From an uncultured Oscillospiraceae bacterium (GTDB lineage Bacteria > Bacillota_A > Clostridia > Oscillospirales > Oscillospiraceae), in contig CAJTTS010000087.1 of the NCBI GenBank assembly GCA_910579155.1, forward strand, positions 1-12,747: a stretch of 12,747 nucleotides of DNA, in the 5' to 3' direction. Every line of letters begins with the position of its first letter. Position 1 is the first letter of the stretch. The position numbers were made by a program, and so were the translations under genes. This document shows positions 1 through 7,494 of this stretch, piece after piece. The notes under the pieces are model-generated. The model was not told where the DNA came from, searched no databases, and was given only the letters and a program-made list of their open reading frames with translations.

Positions 1-1471
<1,471 letters not shown>

Positions 1472-1482
1472 TTACACTTATG

Positions 1483-1644
1483 AGAAGCCGTACCGATCGC
1501 CTCAGCACCCAGCTCCGCGGCCCAAATCGCCGCTGGCCGCGTTGAAAGATCTTGCAATACACAAAGTATTCCCGCGATCTTTCGCCTTGCCACCGGCGAT
1601 TTTGACGCGCAGATCTGAACACTTCGGCGATCGGCACAGCTTCT
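1483..1644 (-). ncRNA. Structured 5' leader of nifJ: one approximately 162-nt hairpin
   Basis: Between the nifJ promoter and its ribosome binding site the minus-strand RNA can fold into a single coaxial hairpin centred near 1563. Helix 1 pairs 1626-1644 with 1483-1501 (19 of 19 pairs, two of them G-U). Helix 2 pairs 1594-1602 with 1524-1532 and, after one G-G mismatch, 1589-1592 with 1534-1537. Helix 3 pairs 1576-1583 with 1544-1551 (8 of 8). Helix 4 pairs 1566-1570 with 1556-1560 around a five-base loop. The stretch between helices 1 and 2 (1502-1523 with 1603-1625) also mostly pairs. I count eight wobble positions by eye, all G-U in the nifJ-sense RNA; on the other strand they would be A-C mismatches. 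The structure ends about 10 nt before the AAAGGAGG, which stays outside it. I recognise no riboswitch or T-box signature. Confidence 0.75.
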
Positions 1645-1685
1645 GAGAACGTCCCCTCTGCGGTCCGTTCCGTTTCGCGGTAAAT

Positions 1686-1714
1686 AGTTTACCACATCCC
1701 CGGCGGTTTTGCAA
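1686..1714 (-). promoter_or_regulatory. nifJ sigma-A promoter
   Basis: On the minus strand, TTGCAA (1714-1709), a 17-bp spacer and TAAACT (1691-1686) are preceded by the extended -10 TGTGG. The predicted start near 1679 gives a leader of about 220 nt before the nifJ ATG. The spacing and the TRTGn extension match the other chromosomal promoters in this window. Confidence 0.7.
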
Positions 1715-1730
1715 TTGAAAATGCTCAATT
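1713..1730. promoter_or_regulatory. Candidate operator at the nifJ promoter
   Basis: The perfect dyad AATTGA-N6-TCAATT is 18 bp long. It overlaps two bases of the nifJ -35 box and extends upstream, a typical place for a regulator. It does not match the Rex consensus (TTGTGA-type arms) or the FNR/CRP consensus, so no regulator can be named. In such an AT-rich stretch a 6-bp dyad could be chance. Confidence 0.35.
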
Positions 1731-1796
1731 TTTCGGTAAAGTTTCCGGGCGGACCCAGCCTTCCAGCCCCTTCCAGCCCCCCGGCCCCGGCGGGCC

Positions 1797-1825
1797 TTGC
1801 GAAACGGGGAAGATTGTGGTAAAGT
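1797..1825 (+). promoter_or_regulatory. comM sigma-A promoter
   Basis: TTGCGA (1797-1802), a 17-bp spacer and TAAAGT (1820-1825) are preceded by the extended -10 TGTGG. The predicted start is near 1832, about 26 nt before the comM ATG. It is divergent from the nifJ promoter, with the two -35 boxes about 80 bp apart. The DNA between them (1731-1796) is GC-rich and holds only a tandem TTCCAGCCCC. Confidence 0.65.
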
Positions 1826-1857
1826 AAGGAAAATACTGTGGAAAAGAGGTGTGGGCC

Positions 1858-3381
1858 ATGGTGTGCAGCGTGACCTCCCTGGGGCTGAACGGGGTGGCCG
1901 GCTATCTGGTGAGCGCCGAGTGCGCCCTGTCCGGGGGCCTGCCCGCCTTCGACGTGGTGGGCCTGCCCGACGCCGCCGTCAAGGAGGCCAGGGAGCGGGT
2001 CCGCTCCGCCATCAAGTCCAGCGGCTTCGACTTCCCCGTCTCCCGGATCACGGTGAATCTGGCCCCCGCCGGACAGCGCAAGGCGGGCACGGTTTACGAC
2101 CTGCCTATCCTGGTGGGCATCCTGTGCGCCGGGAGCCAGCTCTCCCTGGAGCGGGAGAAGGGCTCCGCCTTCCTGGGCGAGCTGTCCCTGGACGGGCGGC
2201 TGCGGCCGGTGCCCGGGGCGCTGCCCATGGCGCTGGCGGCAGAGCGCGCGGGGGTGCGGCGGCTGTTCGTCCCCGCCGACAACGCCCCCGAGGCCACCCT
2301 GGCGGGCGGGCTGGAGGTGCTCCCCGTCCACACGGTGGACGAGCTGGCCCGGCACCTGTCCGGGGAGCGGCCCATCCCCCCCGCCCCGGCGTGGCGGGAG
2401 GAGCAAGCCCCCCGCCGGGGACCGGACTTCTCCGAGGTGAAGGGGCAGGAGCAGGCCAAGCGGGCGCTGGAGGTGGCCGCCGCCGGGGGCCACCATGTGC
2501 TGCTGTCCGGCCCGCCCGGCTCGGGCAAGTCCATGATGGCCAAGCGCCTGCCCGGCATCCTCCCCGACATGACCAGGGCGGAGGCCCTGGCCTGCACCGA
2601 GATCTACTCTGTCATGGGGCTGACCACCAAGGAGCGGCCCATGGTCCGCCGCCGCCCCTTCCGCTCCCCCCACCACACCATCTCCGCCGCCGGGATGGCC
2701 GGGGGCGGGTCCAGCCCCCGGCCCGGCGAGATCTCCCTGGCCCACAACGGCGTCCTCTTCCTGGATGAGCTGCCCGAGTTCCACGCCGACGTGCTGGAGG
2801 TGCTGCGCCAGCCCCTGGAGGACGGCGTGGCCCAGATCTCCAGAGTGTCCGGCTCGGTGGCCTACCCCAGCCGGTTCATGCTGGTGTGCGCCATGAACCC
2901 CTGCAAGTGCGGCTGGTACGGCCACCCCTCCGGCCGGTGCACCTGCACCGGGCAGTCGGTGCGGCGCTACCTGTCCCGGCTGTCCGGGCCCATGCTGGAC
3001 CGGATCGACATCTGCGTGGACGTGCCCCCGCTGGACTACGACGAGCTGTCGGGGAACGCGCCCCCGGCGGAGAGCTCGGAGGCCATCCGGCAGCGGGTCA
3101 ACGCCGCCCGGCGGATCCAGACGGAGCGGTATGGCCCGGCCGGCCCCCCCTGCAACGCCCAGATGGGCCCCCATGAGCTGCGGGACCACTGCGGGCTGGA
3201 CGAGAGCTGCCGCCGTCTGATCCGGGGGGCCTACGACCGGCTGGGGCTGACGGCCAGGGGGTACGACCGGATCTTGCGGGTGGCCCGGACCATCGCCGAC
3301 CTGGACGGGGCCCGGGACATCCAGGTCCATCATCTTGCGGAGGCGCTGCAATACCGCCCGCCGGGGCACCTGCGGGCATGA
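1858..3381 (+). CDS. comM: ComM/YifB family AAA+ ATPase (magnesium chelatase-like)
   Basis: This gene encodes a 507-residue protein, the usual length for YifB/ComM. In characterised relatives ComM is a hexameric helicase that drives branch migration during integration of transforming DNA; in clostridia its role is not established. An N-terminal Lon-like fold domain (about 1-170, including GGLPAFDVVGLPD) is followed by an AAA+ core with Walker A GPPGSGKS at 218-225 and Walker B VLFLDELPE near 299-307. A Cys cluster NPCKCG...RCTC (Cys349, 351, 361, 363) and a C-terminal helical domain with ARGYDRILRVARTIADL follow. I chose ATG 1858 because AAGAGGTG sits six bases upstream; in-frame GTG codons at 1849 and 1861 are alternatives. 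The gene is transcribed alone and ends at a strong hairpin three bases after the stop. Confidence 0.95.
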   Translation: MVCSVTSLGLNGVAGYLVSAECALSGGLPAFDVVGLPDAAVKEARERVRSAIKSSGFDFPVSRITVNLAPAGQRKAGTVYDLPILVGILCAGSQLSLEREKGSAFLGELSLDGRLRPVPGALPMALAAERAGVRRLFVPADNAPEATLAGGLEVLPVHTVDELARHLSGERPIPPAPAWREEQAPRRGPDFSEVKGQEQAKRALEVAAAGGHHVLLSGPPGSGKSMMAKRLPGILPDMTRAEALACTEIYSVMGLTTKERPMVRRRPFRSPHHTISAAGMAGGGSSPRPGEISLAHNGVLFLDELPEFHADVLEVLRQPLEDGVAQISRVSGSVAYPSRFMLVCAMNPCKCGWYGHPSGRCTCTGQSVRRYLSRLSGPMLDRIDICVDVPPLDYDELSGNAPPAESSEAIRQRVNAARRIQTERYGPAGPPCNAQMGPHELRDHCGLDESCRRLIRGAYDRLGLTARGYDRILRVARTIADLDGARDIQVHHLAEALQYRPPGHLRA

Positions 3382-3383
3382 AA

Positions 3384-3425
3384 AGATCCCCTGTCCGGCT
3401 GGACAGGGGATCTGTTTCGTCTTTT
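3384..3425. terminator. Shared terminator between comM and secG
   Basis: A perfect 13-bp stem with a GGCT loop (3384-3413) follows the comM stop directly. In the plus direction it is followed by a T-rich stretch, GTTTCGTCTTTTC. Read from the minus strand the hairpin is followed by TTTTCATG. It can therefore end both convergent transcripts, comM and secG. Confidence 0.85.
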
Positions 3426-3437
3426 CGTCCTCTCCGC

Positions 3438-3692
3438 TCACGCCGCGGGGGCGGCGGGCAGCAGGCAGATCACCAGGGTGAGCACCATGAACACGATGGC
3501 GATCCACTTGGTCATCCGGGCCAGCCGGGCGTCGGCGGACTTGGCCTTGTTCTTGGACAGGAAGGTGTCCGCCCCGCCGGCGATGGCACCGGACAGGCCC
3601 GCGCTCTTGCCGGACTGGAGCATCACCACGGCGATGAGGGCCAGGGACACCACGAAATAGATGACGGACAGCACGATCTGGGGGGTGGTCAT
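3438..3692 (-). CDS. secG: Preprotein translocase subunit SecG
   Basis: This gene encodes an 84-residue membrane protein, the normal size for SecG, the accessory subunit that aids SecA-driven protein export through SecYE. Two hydrophobic segments (about 4-24 and 62-80) flank a polar loop. Just after the first segment is the family signature LQSGKSAGLSGAIAGGADTF. The start ATG is at 3692; AAAGGA lies about 11 bases upstream, a slightly long spacing. The gene has its own promoter at 3757-3785 and ends 24 bp from the shared terminator. DUF1846 lies upstream on the same strand, so read-through from it is possible, because no terminator separates the two. Confidence 0.95.
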   Translation of the reverse strand: MTTPQIVLSVIYFVVSLALIAVVMLQSGKSAGLSGAIAGGADTFLSKNKAKSADARLARMTKWIAIVFMVLTLVICLLPAAPAA

Positions 3693-3756
3693 TTTGACTC
3701 AGATCCTTTCGGTATAAGCTTCATAAAGGCGGACTTGGCCCGCACAGGTAACAGAT

Positions 3757-3785
3757 ATGATACCACATGGACGGGCAGATTGCAA
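3757..3785 (-). promoter_or_regulatory. secG sigma-A promoter
   Basis: On the minus strand, TTGCAA (3785-3780), a 17-bp spacer and TATCAT (3762-3757) are preceded by TGTGG. The -35 box lies only about 20 bp beyond the DUF1846 stop codon, so the promoter fills the whole gap. Confidence 0.7.
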
Positions 3786-3804
3786 GCCCGAATTTTCCGC
3801 CCGG

Positions 3805-5292
3805 TCACTTGTGATAGAGCTGGCTGCCCTGATACCGGGGGGCGCAGGTGAGGCGAAGCCCCAGCTTGGCGTACGTCCCACTGTCGGCGGCGGTGAGGAT
3901 CACCGAGGAGTGGGCCTCGCAGTCCCGCAGCCTGTCCAGGCTGTCCAGGGCCCGGGCGGCCAGAGGGACGGTGGCGGTGGAGATGGCCAGGGCGATCAGC
4001 ACCTCATCGCTGTGCAGCCGGGGGTTGCGGCTGCCCAGGTGGCCGATCTTCAGGGCCTGGATGGGCTCGATGGCCTCCCGGGAGATGAGGTGGGCCTTCC
4101 GGTCGATGCCCGCCAGGGCCTTCAGCGCGTTGAGCAGGGCGGACGCCGCCGCCCCCATCAGCTCCGAGGTCTTGCCCACCGCGATCTGCCCGCCGGGGAG
4201 CTGGATGGCGGCGGCGGGCTCCCCGGTCTGCTCCGCCTTGTCCTCCGCGGCCTGGATCACCGGCCGCAGCTCGGGCCCCGCATGGGCCTGCTTCATCAGC
4301 AGCTCCAGCTTGTACACGATCTCGTCGCTGCCCTGGCCCCGGCGGCGGTCGCACAGCGCGGCGTAGTACCGCCGGACGATCTCCTGCCTGGCCGCGGCGC
4401 ACACGGCCTCGTCGTCGGCGATGCACCTGCCCGCCATGTTCACCCCCATGTCGGTGGGGGAGCGGTAGGGGCTCTCCCCCATGATCTCCTCGAACATGGC
4501 CTGGAGCACCGGGAACACCTCCACGTCCCGGTTGTAGTTCACCGTGGTCTCCCCGTAGGCCGAGAGGTGGAAGGGGTCGATCATGTTCACGTCGTTCAGG
4601 TCCGCCGTGGCCGCCTCATAGGCCAGGTTCACCGGGTGCTTCAGCGGCAGGTCCCAGACGGGGAAGGTCTCGAACTTGGCATAGCCCGCCCGCACCCCCC
4701 GGATGTGGTGGTGGTAGAGCTGGGACAGGCAGGTGGCCATCTTGCCCGAGCCGGGGCCGGGGGCGGTGACCACCACCAGGGGCTTGGTGGTCTCGATATA
4801 GTCGTTCCTGCAGAAGCCCTGGTCGGACATGATCCGCCCCACGTCGTGGGGATAGCCGGGGATGGGGTAGTGGAGCCACACCTTCACCCCCAGGTCCTCC
4901 AGGCGGCGCTTGAACAGGTCCGCCGCGCTCTGCCCGGCGTACTGGGTGATGGCCACGCTGCCCACGTACAGCCCTTCCCCCCGGAAGGTGTCGATGAGGC
5001 GCAGAACGTCCTCGTCATAGGTAATGCCCAGATCCCCCCGAATCTTGTTCTGCTCGATGTCGGCGGCGTTGATGACCACCACGATCTCCACGCTGTCACG
5101 CAGCTCCAGCAGCATACGGATCTTGCTGTCCGGGGCGAAGCCGGGGAGCACCCGGGCGGCGTGGTAGTCGTCGAACAGCTTGCCGCCGAACTCCAGATAC
5201 AGCTTGCCGCCGAACTGGCCGATGCGCTCCCGGATGCGGGCGGACTGGGTCTCCACATATTTCTGGTTGTCGAAGCCACTTTTGCTGGGCAT
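3805..5292 (-). CDS. DUF1846 (UPF0371) family protein
   Basis: This gene encodes a 495-residue cytoplasmic protein matching the DUF1846/UPF0371 family, which is common in Firmicutes and usually about 495-505 aa; I know of no firmly established reaction for it. Recognisable segments are GFDNQKYVETQSARIRER (6-23), FGGKLFDDYHAARVLPGF (35-52), a P-loop-like APGPGSGKMATC (177-188) and FHLSAYGETTVNYNRDVEVF. The start ATG 5292 was chosen because homologues begin shortly before GFDN. An open frame extends upstream to 5472, but that part crosses the promoter. No clear Shine-Dalgarno precedes the ATG (GAAATTTT adjoins it; the nearest G-rich run is more than 25 nt away), which is unusual here and may mean weak or leaderless-like initiation. 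Confidence 0.92.
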   Translation of the reverse strand: MPSKSGFDNQKYVETQSARIRERIGQFGGKLYLEFGGKLFDDYHAARVLPGFAPDSKIRMLLELRDSVEIVVVINAADIEQNKIRGDLGITYDEDVLRLIDTFRGEGLYVGSVAITQYAGQSAADLFKRRLEDLGVKVWLHYPIPGYPHDVGRIMSDQGFCRNDYIETTKPLVVVTAPGPGSGKMATCLSQLYHHHIRGVRAGYAKFETFPVWDLPLKHPVNLAYEAATADLNDVNMIDPFHLSAYGETTVNYNRDVEVFPVLQAMFEEIMGESPYRSPTDMGVNMAGRCIADDEAVCAAARQEIVRRYYAALCDRRRGQGSDEIVYKLELLMKQAHAGPELRPVIQAAEDKAEQTGEPAAAIQLPGGQIAVGKTSELMGAAASALLNALKALAGIDRKAHLISREAIEPIQALKIGHLGSRNPRLHSDEVLIALAISTATVPLAARALDSLDRLRDCEAHSSVILTAADSGTYAKLGLRLTCAPRYQGSQLYHK

Positions 5293-5360
5293 AAAATTTC
5301 GGGGCGCGTCTCTGGTACGGCCCCTTCCCCCTCTCGCTCGTGTAAATACGCACTTCTCAA

Positions 5361-5389
5361 ATTTTAACACATTCCGTCCCGGCGGGCAA
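5361..5389 (-). promoter_or_regulatory. Promoter of the DUF1846 gene
   Basis: On the minus strand, TTGCCC (5389-5384), a 17-bp spacer and TAAAAT (5366-5361) are preceded by TGTGT, a TRTGn extension. The predicted start near 5354 leaves about 60 nt of leader. This is the last recognisable chromosomal element before the accessory region. Confidence 0.65.
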
Positions 5390-5439
5390 GAGTTTTTCCC
5401 GTTCCTGCGCTCTTGGGCACGCCCTATGATTAGTTTGCA

Positions 5440-5484
5440 GGGTACAAGCACTATTAGCTTGCTACCCAGCAAGCTAATTTTTTT
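5440..5484 (+). promoter_or_regulatory. Candidate attenuator: alternative antiterminator and terminator hairpins
   Basis: Three short segments can pair in two exclusive ways. GGGTA and AAGC (5440-5449) can pair with GCTT and TACCC (5457-5467). The same second segment can instead pair with 5468-5478 to form the terminator hairpin. A TATGAT (5425-5430) placed to start transcription near 5437 would make the RNA begin at the first segment, but its -35 (TTCCTG) is poor. The arrangement could control the HTH gene that starts at 5518. Confidence 0.4.
5453..5484 (+). terminator. Rho-independent terminator ahead of the small HTH gene
   Basis: An 11-bp perfect stem (5453-5463 with 5468-5478) with an ACCC loop runs directly into seven T residues (5478-5484). 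It is directional to the plus strand. No plus-strand gene lies upstream, so it either attenuates the leader of the gene at 5518 or is a leftover of whatever formerly stood to the left. Confidence 0.75.
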
Positions 5485-5517
5485 ATACCTTTATGCCAGA
5501 AAAGAGGTGAAAACAGC

Positions 5518-5769
5518 ATGGCAGGCTACGCTTTCCAATCCCTCCAGGCCAGGAAAACGCTCCAGACACTTTGGGAGGAGCAGGGCCAAACGGCAAAGGC
5601 CTTGGCAAATTCCCTAAGCGTGCCCCTCTCCACCGTCTACACGGAGCTGCACCGTGGCAGATCAGGGGACAGGCTCCCGGACCAGCGCCTCAAATATGAC
5701 GCTGACCTTGCCCAGCTAAGGATGCAGCAGGAGCTTGAACAGAGAGGCCGCAAGACTGCCAGGGCATAA
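5518..5769 (+). CDS. Small HTH protein, phage-type
   Basis: This gene encodes an 83-residue, basic, soluble protein. Residues about 24-48 (GQTAKALANSLSVPLSTVYTEL) have the spacing of a helix-turn-helix resembling the small N-terminal HTH of IS30-type transposases and similar phage regulators. The rest is helical and charged, ending in EQRGRKTARA. The start ATG follows AAGAGGTG by eight bases. It is the first gene of a plus-strand run (5518, 5812, 6046, 6639), lies 33 nt after the T-run of a terminator, and may be controlled by it. No catalytic domain follows, so it is not a transposase. A DNA-binding role is inference from the HTH pattern alone. Confidence 0.7.
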   Translation: MAGYAFQSLQARKTLQTLWEEQGQTAKALANSLSVPLSTVYTELHRGRSGDRLPDQRLKYDADLAQLRMQQELEQRGRKTARA

Positions 5770-5811
5770 CACCCGCACCGCCAAGCACCAAAACCAAGGA
5801 GGACAAAAACC

Positions 5812-6030
5812 ATGAAACCCATTATTTTGAACGCACGCCCGCCCCAGGGGGAGTGCATCGGGGCCGTCCGGCTCACCCCGGAGGCGGAGCGGGTGGTCCG
5901 CCGTCTGAGCTTTAAGACCGGCCTCCCCATCCGTCAGATCGTCTCTGAGATCATCACCCAGGCTGAAAACCTCATCGAGATCAACACCCCCGGCACGGAT
6001 GAGGAGGACGCTGAGAACCAGAACAACTAA
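5812..6030 (+). CDS. Small ribbon-helix-helix-like protein
   Basis: This gene encodes a 72-residue protein. A short strand (GAVRLTP, about 17-23) followed by two helices (EAERVVRRLSFKTGLPIR and QIVSEIITQAENLI) has the ribbon-helix-helix shape used by small plasmid and phage repressors. The last 15 residues are acidic and probably disordered. The start is ATG 5812, with AAGGAGG ten bases upstream. It lies between the HTH gene and the DUF6273-like gene in the same orientation, with 42- and 15-bp gaps, so co-transcription is likely. The family is not named with certainty; a regulator or structural adaptor are both possible. Confidence 0.65.
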   Translation: MKPIILNARPPQGECIGAVRLTPEAERVVRRLSFKTGLPIRQIVSEIITQAENLIEINTPGTDEEDAENQNN

Positions 6031-6045
6031 GGAGGAAAACACAAC

Positions 6046-6642
6046 ATGAAAGTCCCCGTCTCAAGCATCGCCCCCGGCAAGACCGTCCTCTACCGTGGGG
6101 AGCCCTGCATCGTCCTGGAGCACCGTGAGGACGGCACGCTGCTCATGGCCGTGGAGCACATTGAGCACACCTTTGGCTCCAGCAACAACTTTGCCGCCAG
6201 CTCCCTCCGGGCCCACCTCAACGGTGCCTATCTGGATGCGCTGACGGAGAGCCACCCGGATGAGATCATCACCCGCACGGTGGACCTCACCGCCCTCAAC
6301 GGCTCCAAGGAGTATGGCACGGTGGAGTGTAAGGTGGCCCCGCTCACCCTGGATGAGCTGCGCAAGTACCACGGCATCATCCCCAAGCCGGAGGTGTGGG
6401 AGTGGTCCGCCACCCCCTGGTCCACGCCCCAGGTCAATGAGGATGACTGCTGGGTCCTTGGCTTGGACTCCGGCGGCTACCTCCGCAACGACTTCTGCTC
6501 CGACACCTACGGCTCCCGCCCCGCTTTCACTCTCCCCTCCACCCTCACCATTGAGGTTGAAGATGAGGAGCCTGTCAACCCGCTGGAAGAGTACAGCGTT
6601 AATGAGCTGGTGGCGGAGGTCAACCGCCGCATGAACGCATGA
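6046..6642 (+). CDS. DUF6273-like prophage protein
   Basis: This gene encodes a 198-residue protein. The motifs FGSSNNFAASSLRAHLNGAYLDAL (about 43-66), VWEWSATPWSTP (117-128), GGYLRNDFC (143-151) and YGSRPAFTLPSTLTIE (155-170) fit the DUF6273 pattern, in which an R-x-x-LN segment near the front and a G-x-RPA segment near the end are conserved. These domains are common in clostridial prophages and are thought to have a formylglycine-enzyme/C-type-lectin-like fold; their role is unknown. No signal peptide is seen. The start follows AAGGAGG by ten bases. The stop overlaps the next start (ATGA at 6639-6642), so translation is probably coupled to the membrane-protein fragment that follows. Confidence 0.8.
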   Translation: MKVPVSSIAPGKTVLYRGEPCIVLEHREDGTLLMAVEHIEHTFGSSNNFAASSLRAHLNGAYLDALTESHPDEIITRTVDLTALNGSKEYGTVECKVAPLTLDELRKYHGIIPKPEVWEWSATPWSTPQVNEDDCWVLGLDSGGYLRNDFCSDTYGSRPAFTLPSTLTIEVEDEEPVNPLEEYSVNELVAEVNRRMNA

Positions 6643-6752
6643 TGACCGCCCAGCCTAAAGGCCGCCGTCTGGCCAAGAGTAACCCCTGGCCCGCCGTTCT
6701 GGCCTGTCTCATCCTCCTGGCCGCCGTCTCCCTGTCCTTTGGGCTGGGCGCT
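6639..6752 (+). pseudogene. 5' fragment of a small membrane-protein gene
   Basis: Starting in an ATGA overlap with the preceding gene, the first 38 codons give a short basic head (MMTAQPKGRRLAKSN) and one hydrophobic segment (PWPAVLACLILLAAVSLSFG). At about codon 38 the sequence passes into the reverse complement of the integrase gene. The frame stays open to 7490 only because the opposite strand is coding and GC-rich. I therefore read it as a gene broken by the rearrangement at about 6753, not as an intact 283-aa protein. If the chimeric frame is translated, a membrane-anchored nonsense extension would result. Confidence 0.6.
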
Positions 6753-7439
6753 ACCCCGCTCCACGTCCACGCTGTCCCAGGTGAGGCCCAGCAGCTCCGA
6801 CAGGCGCATACCCGTGAACAGGGCCACGGCCACAGGGTGCTCCAGGTCCGTACCATTTGCGGCGGTCAGCAAGGCGGCGGCTTTCCCATCGTCCAGGGGC
6901 TTTATCTCCACCCGGTCCATTTTCGGCAGTACGCACTTGTCAGCCGGATTTTTGGGGATATATTCCAAATCAACCGCCTTTTCAAGCGCCGTGTGCAGGA
7001 CCATCCAAATGTGGCGGACCGTCTGCGGGGCCAGCTCCAAGGCGTTGATAAAACCCTGTATCGTGTGCGGGTGGATGCGGTCCAAGCGGGCGGCTCCCAG
7101 GGCGGGCTTGATATGCAAACGGATACAGTACTCATAGGAGGAAACCGTGGCGGGCTTGACACCGCCCAAATAGTTCTTTTGCCAAATGTCCAGCCATTCC
7201 CCCACGGTCATCTTGCAGGGCGGGGTGTAGGTGCCCCGGTTGACCTCCACGGCCACGGCCTGCATCTTCTCCCGGACTTCCTTTTGGGTCTTGCCGGAAA
7301 ATGTGCGCTGGACCTGTTTGCCAGTGAGCGGGTCCCGGCCTGTGGTGATACGGGCCTCCCAATAGGTGTACTCTTTCCCATTGCGGGTGTATGTGCGCTT
7401 GTGGATGCTCCCCGCTCCTTTTGCGGCTCTTTTCGCCAT
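6753..7439 (-). pseudogene. int: Tyrosine recombinase (phage integrase), C-terminally truncated
   Basis: The first 229 codons encode a typical Firmicute prophage/ICE integrase. They cover an AP2-like arm-type DNA-binding domain (GSIHKRTYTRNGKEYTYWEA, about 10-60), the SAM-like core-binding domain (about 78-165) and the start of the catalytic domain with box I TGMRLSELLGLTW, including catalytic Arg212. After DSVDVERG the frame runs into DNA of the plus-strand gene cluster and continues as an unrelated tail to 6507. The HxLRH box and the nucleophilic Tyr are missing, so strand exchange should be impossible; relatives are about 370-400 aa. The start ATG 7439 is preceded by AAGGAGGCACATC. Its transcription may come from the repressor-hicBA operon, as no clear promoter of its own was found. 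Confidence 0.88.
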
Positions 7440-7458
7440 GATGTGCCTCCTTTTTCGA

Positions 7459-7488
7459 TTGACACACCCGGCCCTCCTGTGGTACACT
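7459..7488 (+). promoter_or_regulatory. Strong promoter of a small RNA
   Basis: A perfect TTGACA (7459-7464), an 18-bp spacer ending in TGTGG and TACACT (7483-7488) lie on the plus strand, divergent from int. No protein gene follows within reach: the next 90 bp hold only a short transcript unit that ends at a terminator. Confidence 0.65.
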
Positions 7489-7494
7489 GAGAGG

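Noticed and set aside
1713..1730. Rex operator
   Set aside because: The half-sites AATTGA and TCAATT lack the TTGTGA/TCACAA core, so only an unnamed candidate operator is reported.
1758..1780. Tandem TTCCAGCCCC repeat
   Set aside because: There are only two copies in a GC-rich spacer between divergent promoters, with no further structure or element.
3757..5367. 536-codon plus-strand frame
   Set aside because: It is the shadow of DUF1846, with a low-complexity Gly/Val/His composition.
5518..5769. IS30-type transposase
   Set aside because: Only a small HTH is present. There is no DDE catalytic domain and no terminal inverted repeats.
6046..6642. Diversity-generating retroelement target protein
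   Set aside because: The lectin-like fold is possible, but no reverse transcriptase, template repeat or variable repeat is seen in the window.
6753..7490. Continuation of the 6639 plus-strand frame to a 283-aa protein
   Set aside because: Beyond codon 38 it is the complement of the integrase gene and has no protein-like character, so only the first part is kept as a gene fragment.
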